Assembly (NCBI GenBank): GCA_025210615.1
Contig: JAOARJ010000013.1
Coordinates: 102,001-166,000 of the forward strand
DNA length: 64,000 bases
From: Candidatus Altimarinota bacterium
GTDB lineage: Bacteria > Patescibacteriota > Gracilibacteria > BD1-5 > UBA6164
Direction: 5' to 3'
The translations under genes and the position numbers were made by a program. Below the pieces are notes generated by a model that did no database searches, was not told where the DNA came from, and saw nothing but the letters and a program-made list of their open reading frames with translations. This document shows, piece by piece, positions 11,308 through 22,564 of the stretch. Within the stretch, counting starts at the first letter, position 1. The number at the start of each line of letters is the position of its first letter.

Positions 11308-11739
11308 ATGTTTATTGAAATTGCCAATGCAGCGAATTCTACTGCTACAAATAATATGGTTTTTAGTTCTCAAATGGATTTCTGAGATTTTATTTGACTT
11401 GCTATTTCTTTGGTTGTATTATTTGCTTGAATTTTTTCTATTTGATATATTCTATGGGGGTGAGTTTTACTTATTTTATCAGGTTGAAAAGATGAAAAAA
11501 TCACACCAGCTATTAATTCTATAAGATACGCATTAATTTGACTTATAGTGATAGTTATATCGATATTTGTTTTCCCTAGATTAGCTTCTTTATTGTGACT
11601 TGATGTAAAGAATTATTCTAGTCCTGACAAGATTTTTAATAATATAACTCAACTTTGAAATAAAGTTTTTGGACAACCTTCTAATTGATTAGATTTGGAT
11701 TCTCCTAATGATATAGATGCAGATTTTACTAAATTATAA
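11308..11739 (+). CDS. VirB2/TrbC-like pilin (T4SS_pilin family), copy 1
   Basis: 143 aa with two TM helices (residues ~27-57 and ~75-95) separated by GGVLLILSGGKDEKITPAIN and then RYALIGLIVI. That pattern of helix, Gly-rich turn, K-rich loop and second helix is the CPR type IV secretion pilin-like family. The tail after ~100 is soluble. Two homologues lie at 27904-28879. No other T4SS genes are in the window. The role in secretion or a surface pilus is inferred from the family only. Confidence 0.75.
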
Positions 11740-11750
11740 TAAAAAAATAA

Positions 11751-11776
11751 ACTCTAAGATTAATTAGAGTTTTTTA
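11751..11776 (+). terminator. Terminator after pilin copy 1
   Basis: ACTCTAA (11751-11757) pairs with TTAGAGT (11764-11770), followed by six T. Confidence 0.75.
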
Positions 11777-11846
11777 TTTAATAAAAATTTGCTATTTAGT
11801 ATAAAAATTATTATAATCTAGTTAATTATTAAAAAAAATTAAAATT

Positions 11847-12554
11847 ATGAAAAAATTAACTTTATTTTTATCAGCATTATTAGCTTGATTTTATTTAACT
11901 AATTTTATTGGTGCTATAACTATTACTAAGAATTCTTGAGAAGTTTTAGATAATTTAACCCGGACAAATATTTCTAGTTTAACAGATAAAATAGACATTA
12001 GCTCTAGTGATATAAAGTTAAACTGAAAATTATCTATAACTTGAGAATTATGTAGCGTGATTTGATGAGAGAAAAAATGTTTGTGAAGTTGTCAAAGTTG
12101 ATATCATTGGGAACAAGATAATTTAAGCTGTGAAGATAATGTTTTAGATTGTACACCAGATAAAACTAATGCAACTTTAGCTACAAAAACGCGGAATTCT
12201 TGAAATAGAACTTACTGAGAATGTACTATTCAAACTTGTGATACCTGATATGAAGTAAGTTGAAATAGTTGTGTGGGGGCACGGGATAAAACCATTAGTA
12301 ATGGTAATACTGCTAGATGTAGTCGTGGAGATACAGGATGTACATGGTATCGGTGATGAAATGCTATATTTAATTATAATGTTAGTGCAACTTCTGGAGG
12401 TGTTTGAATACGAAATATCCGGGATAGTCCAACAAGTACTACTCGGACTTTTCAATATGGAGGTTACTATTATGCAATATATCCTGGTTGTAATGCCTAT
12501 CAAAGAATTTCAGGATATGATTGTGTTTATCCAGTAGCAAGAAGATTAAAATAA
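11847..12554 (+). CDS. Secreted Cys-rich protein with shared N-terminal stalk (member 1 of 3)
   Basis: 235 aa with a signal peptide (MKKLTLFLSALLAGFYL). Residues ~24-70 (ITKNSGEVLDNLTRTNISSL, then TDKIDISSSDIKLNGKL) are nearly identical to the proteins at 16623 and 27016, while the C-terminal part differs. Here it holds about ten cysteines in CxxG/CxxxxC spacings and ends in an Arg/Tyr/Gly-rich part, suggesting disulfide-stabilised extracellular modules. Both flanks end in terminators, so it is monocistronic. Function unknown; adhesin or recognition tip is inference. Confidence 0.75.
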
Positions 12555-12557
12555 AAA

Positions 12558-12585
12558 AAGTTAGATTAATTTCTAACTTTTTTTA
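12558..12585. terminator. Bidirectional terminator between convergent genes
   Basis: AAGTTAGA pairs with TCTAACTT around TTAATT, flanked by A run and T run, so it can stop transcription from either side. It overlaps the stop codon of the minus-strand gene. Confidence 0.75.
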
Positions 12586-12962
12586 GTGAAAACATAAATC
12601 CATTTATCTAAGTTATCCATATTTTGAATAATTTTATTATTATTTGATTTTGGAGCGATGAATTCTGAAACTTCTATTTTTTTTATTTCTTTTTCTATTT
12701 TTGGAGTGATAATTATAACTTTTTCTCATTTATTTATCATATTTTGTTCTGATTTTAGAATTTTTTCTTTATAAGCGTTTGTATTGAAATATGCAATCTC
12801 TTGTTTGGTAAAATCATTCTTTTGTTTAGTTTGTGAGTTATAATTTTCATAAAATTTTATCTTTGAATTTACTTTATAATTATTATAAGTATTACCTAAT
12901 ACAAGCCAAATTAAGTAGAACATTATTATGATTGGAAGTATAAAATAATATTGTTTTTTCAT
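12573..12962 (-). CDS. FtsB/DivIC-like septum protein
   Basis: 129 aa. One N-terminal TM helix (residues 5-23), then a short coiled coil (~28-60) and the family motif AYKEKILKSEQNMINKGEKV, like the DivIC/FtsB region following the coiled coil. These bitopic proteins link FtsL and FtsQ at the septum. It ends in TAG. It is not beside other division genes; a FtsL-like protein lies at 26542. Confidence 0.75.
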
Positions 12963-13030
12963 TTTTTATTTGAATTAATTAAATATAATGGTAAAATTAT
13001 ACAGAATTTTATTTGTTATTCAATATTAAA

Positions 13031-14467
13031 ATGAAACTTTTTGCCTTTTTGAGAAAAAATAAATTTATATTAGTGGTTTCTATTTTTATAGTAGCACTGG
13101 TTATTTATGAAATGTATAATGTTTATTTAACTAGCAGTGCTAGTTTTGATAGAAGTTCTTATTTTGAAATAATAGAATGAAGATGAATGATAGACAGATG
13201 AGATGAAAAAAAGCTATTAAAATGAAAATGAGATAAATTAGAAGTTTTTTCTTGAGATGTTGTTCATACTATATGATGAAAGTCTGTTTGAGTTGTTACT
13301 TGGGGAGATGGTAGTTTAACTAGACTGGCTTGAAATTCTAAAATAGAAATAAAAGAGAATTATATAAGCGATGATTTAACTCAAATAAAAGTTGATTTTG
13401 AATTACAAAAATGAAAATCTTGGTCTAATGTAGTAACTTTTATGTGAAAAGATTCTTATTTTAATCAAGAATTTGATTCTTATATTGCCTGAGTTAGATG
13501 AACAGTTTTTGAAGTGAATTTAGATGACTATTATGTTTATGTAAAAGATCATGAAGTGACTTTAGATGATAAGAAAAATAATAAACAGTATACTATAAGG
13601 ACTTGAGAAATATTTTCTTTAGAATTTTTGCAATATATAAGTGACAAAGTTAGAGATTTTGTTTGGGAACAATTGAATAACAATTTAGATACTGAATATA
13701 TTAAAGAGCTTTATCAAAATGCATTAAACTTTATTGAAGAAGCTAAAGATTTACCAAAAAGAATTTGAGATTTCTTTAGCTGAGCTTGGGATTTTATGAA
13801 TAAATTAGTTTCATGAACATTAAGTCAAGAAGATTTAGATAAATTATCTGAAATCGAAAAAAATGAGTATTATCAAGAAGTTTTATCAAGGTATCAAAAA
13901 TTAAACTTTGTTACACCAGATAATCCTGAATTATTTGAAGAAAAAATGAGGCTTAAAGAGATTTTAATCAATTTGAGTAACAAAGATGAGGCAGGACTTA
14001 TAAAATACAGTCTATACGATTTAAATTATGCTATAAATAATAATTTAGATTCAGCTGAAGAAATTATAACTAATTTCTTAACTAGTGATAAATTAGATCC
14101 TGCGGTACTTTGAAATATTATGGAAAATAATCTGGATATATTTAAAGGATTACCAGAATTAAAAAACGCTTTTTGAAAAAATTGGGAAATATTAAATAAT
14201 ATTATTTGAGTTGATAAAATAGAGGAGCATTTTAATAATACTATAAAAACTTTTGAAGGATTAAAAAAATGAGCAGAAGATTGAATTAAAGCAACTATAG
14301 ATTCAGCTTGAGAAATAATAGAAAAATGATGAGAGATTATAAATCAAACTTGAGAAGTAATGAATGATGTGAAAGATAATGTAGTAGAATGAGCGGCTGA
14401 TTTAGAAGGTAAAGCTAAAGATGCTATTCAAGATTGATTAAATGATTTATTCAATATAAATAAATAA
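13031..14467 (+). CDS. Membrane-anchored FecR-domain protein
   Basis: 478 aa with an N-terminal TM anchor (residues ~12-30). Residues ~45-200 have a FecR-type beta domain (SGDVVHTIGGKSVGVVTWGD, then SLTRLAGNS and AGVRGTVFEV). The rest, ~200-478, is helical, charged and coiled-coil-like. FecR domains usually act outside the membrane in signalling or surface complexes. The next gene, a CHASE2 adenylate cyclase, starts 18 bp downstream; FecR and CHASE2-cyclase genes are often paired, so this is probably one sensory operon. Confidence 0.8.
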
Positions 14468-14485
14468 AATTAATATATTATTAAA

Positions 14486-16552
14486 ATGAGATTTTTTGAT
14501 AACAAAAATAATCTGACGTTGGTTTTAAGTTTCGCAATATTTATTTTTGTGATATTACTTAGTTATTTTCTATATCCTTTAAATAAAAATTTTCAAGATT
14601 GATATTATGCACTCCGCGAGAAAATATCTTGAAAAAAACAGGATAAAAATATTGTAGTTGTAGAGATAGATGAGAAAACTTTAAAATCTTTGTGAAGGTT
14701 TCCTTTTGATAGAGATGAATACATTCCTGTTATTGAGAATTTAAATAAAGCGTGAGCTAGTGTTATTTGACTTGATATAATTTTTCCCGATTCTTCTAAT
14801 ACCTTAGATGATTTAAGATTATCTAAGGCGATAAAAAAGGCTTGAAATATTATTTTATGATATTCTCTTAATGAAAAAGCGAGTAGTAGGTTAGAATTAA
14901 AAGTTGAGAAACCTATAAAAATTTTAGATGAAGCTAAATTTAATGCAGGACTTATTAATCCTTTAGTAGACGCTAAAACTCAAAAAGTTTATTCAGCAAG
15001 ACCTTTTAATAATATAAAATGAGCACAAGTAGAATATTTTTGACTGGCTGTTTTAAAAGCTTATTACGCAAAATTATTTGAAAATAACGAATTAATCTGA
15101 AATAAATGAATTTATAGTAATAGTTATTATAATGCTATTCCAACAAGAAATATAGAAATTCCATTAGAGCGTCCAGGGCAAAATAGAGTATTAATAAATT
15201 ATTTACAGGCTGATGAAAATGATAAATATCTAAATATTTTTGAAAGATATTCTTTTATTGATGTTTATAATAATAAAATCCCTGATTTGACTGATAAAAT
15301 GGTTTTGATTTGAGCTACTGCTGAGGGGCTAAAAGATGTATTTTTTACGCCTGTTTGAAAAATAAATTGAGTTTATATTCATACAAATTTTATAAATACT
15401 ATTTTAACAAAAAATTATTTAATTTATTTTAATAAATTTTTAGAATTAGCTTTAATATTTTTCTTGATTTTATTAGCTGTATATTTAAATTTAAGAACTT
15501 GAGGAACATATTTATTTTTAAGTAATTTATGAATTATAGTAATATTTTTGCTTATTTATCCTATAATTATTTTTACACCATTAGTTTTAAATTATCCTAT
15601 TGAATCAATATTATCAGCGGTTTTAGCGATAGTTGTAACTAATATTATAAAATATATTACAGAGGATAAAAAGAAGACAAAACTTATGCAGGCACTAAGC
15701 GAATATGTTTCTAAAGATATTGCTCAAAAAGTTTTAGAAACAACTTGAAGCGTAAATTTGGAATGAGAAAAGAAAGAAATAACAATATTCTTCTCTGATA
15801 TAGAAGGTTTTACTACTATATCTGAAAATTTATCTCCAGAAAGTTTAGTACATTTTTTGAGATACTATTTATGAGAAATGTCAGATGTTATACTAGATGA
15901 AAAATGATTTATAAATAAGTATGAATGAGATGCAATAATGGCTTTATGGTGAGTTTTTTGAGAAATTGAAAATCATTCCACTTTAGGTTGTATTGCTGCT
16001 TTAAAACAAAAAGTGAAATTAAAATCATTGAATCAAAAATTTATGGCAGAATGATATTGAGAAATACGCGTAAGAATGTGACTACATAAATGAGAAGCGA
16101 TTATCTGAAATATATGAAGTGAGGGAAGAAAAATGGAATTTACAGCGCTATGAGATAGTGTAAATTTAGCCTCTAGACTTGAATGAGTAAATAAAAATTA
16201 TTGAACTGAAATATGTGTAAGTGATGATATATTTGTTGAAAATAAAGATAAATTTGAGTTTAGATATTTGGATAAAATAAGAGTAAAATGAAAAAATAAA
16301 GCAGTTCATATTTATGAATTATTAAATGTAAAATGAAATTTATCTCAAGAAAAAAATCAAATAATGATTGATTTTAGAAGGGCCATGGATTTATATTATG
16401 CAAGAAAATTTGATGAAGCTAGAAAATTATTTCAAACACTTGTTGAATTATGAGATAAGCCGAGTAAAGTTTATGTCGATAGATGTGATAAGTATATAGA
16501 GACTCCACCACTAGAAGATTGGGATTTTATATGGACTTACGATACAAAATAA
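14486..16552 (+). CDS. CHASE2-domain class III adenylate cyclase
   Basis: 688 aa. TM1 (~10-30), an extracytoplasmic CHASE2 sensor (~45-320), three TM helices (~330-410) and a class III cyclase domain (~430-610). Metal-binding Asp residues are in FFSDIEGFTT (D438) and NKYEGDAIMAL (D482); the transition-state Asn and Arg are in GDSVNLASRLE. Lys478 and the Asp of ALGD are the adenine-selecting residues, so the product should be cAMP rather than cGMP. A short helical C-terminal part follows. No cAMP receptor gene is visible in the window. Confidence 0.92.
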
Positions 16553-16622
16553 TTTTAACTTTATTTTTCATAAAAAAATATTATAATTATTTCAATTAAT
16601 TAAATTTTAAATTAAAAAAGTT

Positions 16623-17666
16623 ATGAAGAAATTTATTTTACTTATATCTATATTATTAAGTTGAATATATTTAGCTAATTTTATTAGTGCAATAAGTGTG
16701 AATAAAAATTCTTGAGAAGTATTAGATAATACTACTTGGACGAGTATATCTAGTTTAACTAATAAAATAGATGTTAATTCTAGTGATATAAAATTAAACT
16801 GAAAATTATATGTAACTTGAGAATTATGTAGCGATATATGATGAACAAAAAAATGTCTTTGAAGTTGCAATAATTGAAAAGTTTGGGATCACGCTACTTT
16901 AAGTTGTAAGATTGTTACTGATTGAACAAGTTGCCAAAATATTTATGATAAATGAGAAAGAGTAAGTCAAAATTATCTAATTGATGTAGATTGAGATTGA
17001 TGAAATGATCCGTTTAAAGTTTATTGTGATATGCAATATGATGGTTGAGGTTGGACTTTAGTAATGAGAAGTGTTAAATGGTATGATTCTATTCCTACAG
17101 TAAATTTTGATTCTTCTTTTACAGATTTACATTGAGATTATAATGAAGTTTGAACAGATTTTTATTTGTCAAAATATATTAGAGCTTGAGATGTACCTAT
17201 AAGTAAATTTCGCTTGGAACTAGATTGAACAAAGGCTTCTATATATAATTTGCCTACTGATGCTAATACTGTTAAAGAGTTATTTTATAGAGAATGAGAT
17301 ACTTATTCAAATTGGATACCACCGGTAGCCTTTTGAAATAAATATTCTAATACAGACCATCTGCAATTTCCAGGACGGATAATATGACTTGCTTGATATA
17401 ATACTCTTGAATATATTGCTAACAAAGGATTCCGTGTTACTTGAATGGGAGCAGCATGAAATACTAGATGACTTGGAATGTTTAATTCCTGTAATCGGTT
17501 TGATTGTTGACTTGATAGTTGATATTGATGACGGACTTGAATAAAAAGAACTTTTTGGAGATGAAACCCTGATCATTATACGGGAGGTTATTGAATTTTT
17601 TGATGACATACTACTCCTTGAACAGATCAGGCTGAAAATGATGTTTATAAGATACGGGTAAAATAA
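16623..17666 (+). CDS. Secreted protein: shared stalk plus fibrinogen-like domain (member 2 of 3)
   Basis: 347 aa with a signal peptide and the stalk seen at 11847 and 27016 (SVNKNSGEVLDNTTWTSISS and on). After a Cys-containing linker, residues ~125-345 look like a fibrinogen-related domain: VYCDMQYDGGGWTLVMRS is its N-terminal hallmark, followed by Trp/Gly-rich sequence. Such domains bind sugars or other surface ligands in animals and some bacteria. A host- or prey-binding role fits an epibiotic CPR cell but is inference. Confidence 0.82.
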
Positions 17667-17768
17667 TAAATTTAAATTTGCAAAATCATATTTTTTTTAT
17701 ATAATTAGTCAGCCTTTTAAGGAAGAGCTTTGTGCTCGCTATACCTTTATTATTTAAATTTTATTAAA

Positions 17769-18461
17769 ATGGCAGGTAAAAAACTAAGAAAAGTTTTGGA
17801 ATTAGTTGACCAAAACGCGGTATATTCAATGGAAGATGCTATTGAATTAATAGAAAAAACGAATACTGTAAAATTTGATGCTACAGTAGAAATTCATTTT
17901 AATCTAAACCTTGACCCTAAATATCAAGACCAAATGATTAGAGTGACTACTAGTTTACCTAATGGTACTGGTAAAAAAGTTAAAGTATGTGTATTTACTG
18001 AAACTAAAATAGAAGAAGCTAAAAAAGCTGGAGCTACTGTTGCTGGTGGTGAAGAATTAATTGAACAAATAGCTCAAGGTAAACAAGCTTTAGACTTTGA
18101 TATCTGTGTAGCCACTCCTGATATGATGAGAAAATTAGGTAAAATCGCTAGACAACTAGGACCTAAAGGTCTTATGCCTAACCCTAAAACAGGAACTGTT
18201 TGAGATGATGTAGAAGCTATTGTAAAAGAAATTGCAGCTGGTAGAGTAGAACTTAGAACTGATAAACAAGGTAATATCCATACAATTTTAGGTAAAGTAT
18301 CTTTCGGTAAAGAAAAATTAGTACAAAACTTAGAACACGTATTAAACTTTGTTAAAGAAGTTAAACCATCTGGTTCTAAAGGTAAATATATCAACTCTGT
18401 ATATGTATGTAATACAATGGGGCCTGGTATAAAACTAGCTACTGAAGTAGATGCTAAATAA
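17769..18461 (+). CDS. rplA: Ribosomal protein uL1
   Basis: 230 aa, full length. MAGKKLRKVLELVDQNAVYS at the N-terminus and GPKGLMPNPKTGTVGDD in the centre are diagnostic. The glycine in TVGDD is TGA; one of very few in this gene. The start is the ATG at 17769, not the upstream ATG at 17730, because uL1 homology begins at MAGK. rplK is not adjacent. Confidence 0.97.
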
Positions 18462-18477
18462 TTAAAATTAAAAAATA

Positions 18478-18508
18478 AAACTCTAGTTAATTCTAGAGTT
18501 TTTTTTAT
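18478..18508. terminator. Terminator after rplA, shared with the SUF operon end
   Basis: AAACTCTAG pairs with CTAGAGTTT around TTAATT, followed by eight or more T. The A run on the left lets it also terminate the minus-strand operon that ends at 18508. Confidence 0.8.
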
Positions 18509-18747
18509 TAAGCAGGAGTAATCGCTCATGACATAAATTTCATTATCATTTCAAAAAATCAAGTATTACTAAGAGCAGTTAATACAATGACAATTAAAGC
18601 CAGTTGTATAGCCCTTCAAACAAATCATAATACAAAACTTAGTCAAGTTGTAACAGCTAAAACCATAACTATAATTGCGGGAATTCAGCTTAATCATAGA
18701 AAACTAAAATTTTCCCAATCTTTTAAAATATCTATAAAAAAGTCCAT
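18508..18747 (-). CDS. Small two-helix membrane protein
   Basis: 79 aa with hydrophobic segments at ~17-45 and ~50-72, rich in Gly by TGA. It starts 4 bp after the rrf2 stop and is the last gene of the SUF operon. No family recognised. The length modulo three, the position and the dense in-frame TGA-Gly support a real gene. Confidence 0.6.
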
Positions 18748-18751
18748 AATT

Positions 18752-19153
18752 TTATTTTTTAGAAATTATTTTGTCTAAAGTTTGCATCTTTAGCATGCTG
18801 TGTAATCACCTTTGCAAGTTACTAAAAATATTACTTGTTAGACAAGTTTTTTGATTCTCACATTTTTCTCAAGAAGTACAACTAGAAATTGTCATATCCT
18901 CTCAAACACTTACAAGTATATCAAAAATGCTTATTTTTTCAAAATCTTTTTTTATTTTTACTCATCAAAATCTTCATTTTACAGTTTCAAGTATGAGTCA
19001 TTTTTCTAATTCAGCAACTATTCTTCTAAGTAAACTTTCGCTTATATTTAGCTTTTCTGAAATGTTTTTTATAGTGAGTAAATCAGGATAATTATGAGCT
19101 ATATAAATTACACTTTTTAGAGCGTAGTTTCATTTTTTACTTAATTTTATCAT
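18752..19153 (-). CDS. Rrf2-family (IscR/SufR-like) transcription regulator
   Basis: 133 aa. An N-terminal winged helix (LSKKGNYALKSVIYIA, then SEKLNISESLLRRIVAELEK) is typical of Rrf2. Cysteines in CTSGEKCENQKTC have IscR-like spacing and could bind an Fe-S cluster. It lies at the 3' end of the SUF operon, 2 bp after the preceding gene. It probably senses cluster status and controls the operon through the palindrome at 25267-25287, which would make it autoregulatory. Confidence 0.88.
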
Positions 19154-19155
19154 AG

Positions 19156-20259
19156 TTAAAATTCTTTTGTAATAAAATTTTTCTCTTTTTCTAAGTCTAT
19201 TTTTTCCTTAATCCAGTTTGATTTTTTTATATAATCATATTGATTAAAAGATGCTATTTTTACACTTCCATAATCATTGAAAACTTCGTTATAAGGAATT
19301 CTTTTTCTTGTGTTACTAACTGTTTCTGCTATCCAAATTCCCTTTGAATCAAAACTATAAGCCGCAACTCTATGAGGCACAGTTTTATCTTCTCACTTAC
19401 TATTCTTATATTTGAAAATATAAGCTATTCAAAGAGGTTCTCATTGTTGAAGTTTAGTAAAAAAAGTTTCTGAATCGCTATAATTTTTTTTCTTTATATG
19501 AACTATTTTATCATATTTATCCTTATAATACCAGTTCCATAAAGCGCTAGATGGCTTCTCAATATATTTCTCAATTTTCGATATATAAACTCAAATTCAA
19601 TATTTATATTTTAGAATATTTCTAACAGTAAAAGCATAACATCAATTTAAAGTTTGCCTTAAAATAGGAAATCTATAACTAGGTTTTAAAAAAGGTTTAT
19701 ATCATAAATCTATAAAATCTTGTGGTTTATAATAATTTTTTCTTAATTTTCTATCTAAAATTTTTGCTATTATTCTATAATAAGTTCACTTCATAAATTT
19801 ATCATTAATATCCGTGCTGTTTTCACAAATATTTAACGCTTTACATCAATTTACAGAGTACATTATTTTTAATCTTTTCATTACTATAAAAAAAGTTTTA
19901 TAGTTTATTTTATCTTCTGGATTAAATTTTTCATTTTTAGCAAAAGCTCAAACACCAGTAAAATAACTTAACTTTTTTCAAAAGTCAGAATCTAAATCTA
20001 CATCAGTAAATATTCTTGTATTATCTAATTCTTTAAATTTACTATAATTTATTTTAATATTTTTTAAGACTTTATAATCTTTATACCATTTGTACAATGT
20101 TTCTATAAATTCTTGTCTGGTAGGTTCTTCTCCTAAATTTATTTTTGAAAAATTATATTTTTCAGCAATTTCTAAACTAGCGTTATCAAGTTTATATTCA
20201 CTATAAACAAAACTAACGCTAGAAATTAATAAAAATATAAATAATAAAAATTTTCTCAT
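19156..20259 (-). CDS. Secreted SLH-like / papain-fold (C39-like) cysteine peptidase homologue
   Basis: 367 aa with a signal peptide (MRKFLLFIFLLISSVSFVYS). Residues ~45-130 resemble SLH modules (FTDVDLDSDFGKKLSYFTGV, then KFNPEDKINYKTF). The C-terminal half has RQTLNGCYAFTVRNILKY, with a candidate nucleophile Cys after Gly, and VPHRVAAYSFDSKGIWIAET, with the His; this is the papain/C39-like arrangement. Its substrate is unknown. It is embedded in the SUF operon, 15 bp after sufU and 2 bp before the Rrf2 gene, an unexpected partner for Fe-S assembly. Confidence 0.72.
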
Positions 20260-20274
20260 AGCTTTAAAATAAAA

Positions 20275-20676
20275 TTAGATATTTAATAAATCCTCAAAAG
20301 TATCAACTTTTCCATCTAATAAGTGTTCATGTAAGGCATTTCTAGTTGCCAAAATTCATAAAACTGAAGCTTGTTTTCTTCTTGGACTAACTTCTTCTTT
20401 TATTAGTGAGATTATGTGCTTATATCAAAGTGTCATAACTTCTGGAATTGTTTTTCAGATTACATCTTCTCAAAAAATACTAGCGCAAGCTGTTGTTATA
20501 ATAGAGGTGTTTCATTCAAATCACCATTCAATAATTTTTTCTCAGTCAAGTTTTATAAAAACTTCTAGAGAATCTCAACAAAGCCCATTGTCTTCCCAAT
20601 ATCTAATATCAGCATTTTTCACTTTCTTTTTATTGCTTGGATTTTTTCAGTAGTGTGTTATTATTTCATTGTACAT
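20275..20676 (-). CDS. sufU: SufU/IscU-type Fe-S scaffold or sulfur-transfer protein
   Basis: 133 aa. NGLCGDSL and ITTACASIFG hold the first two conserved Cys and the Asp of SufU/IscU. The third Cys, expected in the PRRKC-like motif near residue 105, is replaced (PRRKQASVLG). It starts 13 bp after the sufS stop. In SufU the Cys receives sulfur from SufS with zinc at the site; loss of one ligand implies a changed mechanism or a different ligand. Confidence 0.87.
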
Positions 20677-20689
20677 AATTTTAAAGATT

Positions 20690-21901
20690 TTATTTTAATA
20701 AGTTAATAGCTTTCTCCAGACTTTCAAAAAATTTATCAATGTCACCGCGAGTATTGTAGATATATAAACTTGCTCTACAAGTTGAATTTTTTTCGCAATA
20801 ATCCGCTAATGGATCAGCACAATGACGACCTGCTCTTACGCAAATATTATCGTCTGCTAGTGCGTCACTTATATCGTTAGCATGAATTCAATCTACAGAA
20901 AAGCTGAATACTCAAACTCTATTTTCAGGTGTCTTCTTTCAAATCAGTTTAATTTCTTCAGGAAAATTATCAAGTTTTTTTAAAAAATATTTTACTAAAT
21001 CGGCTTCAATTTCTTCAACTTTTTTATATCATCAGATGTTATCTATATATTCAAATGCTGCGAGTAAACTAACAGCTCAAGCTACATTTGGAGTACCAGC
21101 TTCAAATTTTGTATTTTTTATTCAACTTTTAAACTCCTCTTTTTTTACCCAAGCAATAGCTCAACCTCAAGAAATAGCAGGTTCCATTTTATGCATTAAT
21201 TCTTCTTTGATATATAAAATTCATAATCAATTTTCAGCCATAACTTTATGCCCAGTGAAGAACATTGCATCACAATTTAAAGCCCTGACGTCAGTATACA
21301 TATGAGGTACACTTTGGCTTCAGTCAACGATAAATAAAGTATCATCTCTTAGTAATTTACTCACACTTTCCAAATCATAAACAGTTCAAACAACGTTCGA
21401 TACATAAGTGAAAGAAACAACTTTTACGCTGTCGTCGTATTTAGCTTTAAAATCTTCTAAATCTAAATCATAATTTTCATCAAAATTCACATAATCAATT
21501 TCAATTCAAATTTCTTCTTTTAAAATAAGCCAAGGGACTACATTCGCATGATGTTCAGAAATAGTAACTAAAACTTTATCTCATTTTTTTAGCATTCAAC
21601 TTCTTTTCAAACTCATTATAAAAAGGTTAGAAGCATAAGTAGAATTATAAGAATAAATAATTTCACTTTTATTTTTCGCATTGATTTTATCTGCTACAAC
21701 TTGCTTAGATTTTTCATATAATTCTTCAGAAATTTGAGCGATATCATAACTTCATCTATGAATATTTGAATTATAATTTGAATAATAAGAGCTTATAGCG
21801 TCTATTACTTGCTTTGGTTTTTGGCTTGTAGCTGTGGAATCCATAAAAATTAAACCAGGATTATTTTCAAAAATAGGGAAATCACTTTTTAAATTATACA
21901 T
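20690..21901 (-). CDS. sufS: Cysteine desulfurase SufS
   Basis: 403 aa, a class V aminotransferase fold. MDSTATSQKPKQVIDA at the N-terminus, SEHHANVVPW, the PLP lysine in FFTGHKVM and the persulfide cysteine in RAGRHCADPL identify the SufS type (short Cys loop). It releases sulfur from cysteine for cluster assembly. sufU follows and sufD precedes it. Confidence 0.96.
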
Positions 21902-21918
21902 AATAATATTTTTAGATT

Positions 21919-22542
21919 TTAAATTAGTTTTAATAAATTATTTTTTAAGTTATTACAATACTGACTGTCTAAAATTCACATCTGATGAAAAACTTTATTA
22001 TAATAAGAAATTATAAATAGATTTTTAATCTGGGAATTATTTAATCATTTGCTTTCTAAATAAAAATTAAAGTTTTTATCCAAATTTTCTATCTTACTAG
22101 AATGTCCAGCGATAATATTTTTTGTTTCTATAAACATCTGTGGCAAGCTAGTTACAGAAGTATTTTTTCATAAATTTAGGTGTTCATGGTTAGTATGAGT
22201 TTCTATATTTTCCAAATTTTTTCAGGCTATAATTTTTGTTATAACGCTTGTTTTAGAATCAGTTTTTCATAAACTAGCTGAGTAAATTTTACTTTTAGAA
22301 TTACTATTTTTATGAATTATTTCTATATTTAATTTAGCTTGTTTATTGCTCAAAATAAGACTATTAAGAAAAATTTTAGCATTTTTTTCTAGTTTTATTT
22401 TAACATTTTTTTCATTATCTACAAATAAAAATAAATTCAAATTCTGTCATTCTCGTAAAGTAATATTTATGTCGTTTCAGCTATCGTTATAAACATAAGA
22501 ATTTTGTTCATTTAAAGCCAAATTTAAATCAGTATAAATCAT
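21919..22542 (-). CDS. sufD: SufD-like component of the SufBCD scaffold (short)
   Basis: 207 aa, roughly half the usual SufD length. Only the beta-helix core and the C-terminal part are present: HTNHEHLNLGKNTSVTSLPQ, then SSKIENLDKNFNFYLESKGL matches the SufB/D signature region (most SufB/D have a TSH followed by residues of this type). It lacks the usual N-terminal helical domain. Position between sufB and sufS is standard. The identification rests on context plus these motifs. Confidence 0.78.
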
Positions 22543-22564
22543 AATTTTTATTAGAAATAATTTT

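Noticed and set aside
17700-17768. uL1 autoregulatory leader before rplA
   Set aside because: The leader does not show a recognisable mimic of the 23S L1-binding site; only a short GC-richer stretch is present.
17730-17768. N-terminal extension of uL1 from the upstream ATG (17730)
   Set aside because: The extra 13 residues have no counterpart in uL1, and homology begins at MAGKK.
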